From contig BSYO01000003.1 of assembly GCA_033239525.1 (NCBI GenBank), forward strand, positions 28,327,540 to 28,391,539: a DNA stretch of 64,000 nucleotides, written 5' to 3'. The stretch comes from Nepenthes gracilis. Its lineage: Eukaryota; Streptophyta; Magnoliopsida; Caryophyllales; Nepenthaceae. Each line of letters starts with the position of its first letter. Within the stretch, counting starts at the first letter, position 1. The translations under genes were made by a program, and so were the position numbers. This document shows positions 63,505 to 64,000 of this stretch, one piece after another. The notes below the pieces were generated by a model. The model was not told where the DNA came from and searched no databases. It worked only from the letters and a program-made list of their open reading frames with translations.

Positions 63505-63795
63505 GATGTAAATATTGGCTACTATGTTTCACTATCGAGGGACCCAATATTGATATTTTTTAATATCGTGATAATATCGCAATAAATTTCTATATTGGCG
63601 ATAACATTGTTATGTATAGGCCAATATTTAAAATATCAACCAATATGATTAATACGGTTTTATTAGCTTATGATCTTTAAAAAAAAATTTTCCTTCCGAT
63701 TTATCCAATAACAATGTATATTATTCAATGTGACTGATATTGATATGGTAGTTACAAATATTAATACTGATACCCATATTTTCATCCATAGTGAC
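63505..63795 (-). repeat. Third copy of the ATCGG/GATAT repeat family
   Basis: Read on the minus strand it begins CTATGGATGAAAATATGGGT and ATCAGTATTAATA, continues through CATATTGGTTGATATTTTAA and TATTGCGATATTATCACGATA, and ends with CAATATTGGGTCC. This parallels copies A and B in the GRAM gene intron. It shows that the family is dispersed and inserts in both orientations. Confidence 0.55.
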
Positions 63796-63917
63796 ATGCA
63801 TGGGTTCCAACAATTTATTTCAAAATATAGGCTAACATTTTCCGAAATTATTGAAATGAGATTTGGACATGTATGCCAACAAAACTCAAAAGAGGAATTC
63901 AATTCATCACTTGCATG

Positions 63918-64000
63918 AAGGCTGTCCTTTTTTTCATCTTTCTCTTTTCTCTTTCCCCCTCTGTTTCTCCCTTTTCTCTTCCTCCTATATCTTCTTTCTG
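63918..64000 (+). repeat. Pyrimidine-rich tract at the window end
   Basis: Nearly continuous C/T sequence to the window edge (CTTTCTCTTTTCTCTTTCCC and similar). It could be a microsatellite, an intron 3' end or a 5' UTR/promoter tract of a gene beyond the window. Confidence 0.5.

Noticed and set aside
1..64000. CRISPR array, operon or riboswitch
   Set aside because: The window is plant nuclear DNA; no regularly spaced repeats with unique spacers and no bacterial gene layout.

Overview
The window is nuclear DNA of a flowering plant, probably a eudicot. The evidence is intron-bearing genes with GT-AG junctions, very AT-rich intergenic DNA, plant-type Copia LTR retrotransposons primed by initiator tRNA-Met, a phi-class (plant) glutathione S-transferase and plant-only CC-type glutaredoxins. 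The species cannot be named from the sequence.

Left part (1-21.6 kb): three genes on the minus strand. An unrecognised gene begins at 2479. A complete five-exon GRAM-domain protein gene (UPF0664/WBP2-like, 204 aa) runs from 14429 down to 3728. Its two long introns hold old repeat relics: a Gypsy-type LTR piece, a Copia reverse transcriptase scrap and a doubled AT-rich repeat rich in ATCGGCC/GATAT words. A complete three-exon phi-class glutathione S-transferase gene (219 aa) runs from 21464 to 17761, with a hairpin MITE in intron 1 and a 167-bp tandem duplication in intron 2.

Middle (21.6-30.4 kb): gene-poor and AT-rich, with LTR relics and small tandem duplications.

30.4-49.1 kb: a pair of CC-type glutaredoxin genes embedded in LTR retrotransposons. 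A young Copia element (30454-35909, minus, 5-bp target duplication) ends 347 bp upstream of an intact glutaredoxin (36257-36565). A much older Copia element (39058-45972, plus, many stops) ends 293 bp upstream of a second glutaredoxin (46266-46557) that carries a frameshift. Solo LTRs follow each gene at 37.0-37.9 kb and 46.9-48.0 kb. Both carry arrays of inverted GGTCAA/TTGACC words (W-box cores), and a further solo LTR lies at 48.2-49.1 kb.

Right part (49-64 kb): mostly AT-rich DNA with a long TA run and decayed repeats. Near the end are the first exon of a probable FYV7-type rRNA-processing gene (59412 onward, plus) with a telo-box just upstream, and a conserved-looking terminal exon of an unrecognised minus-strand gene (62477-62794).

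No wholly new multigene system is visible. The observations most worth checking are the W-box-like palindrome arrays in LTRs beside the glutaredoxin pair, the broken second glutaredoxin, and several unassigned repeat families. Identifications rest on reading motifs and splice sites by eye; no database search was possible.
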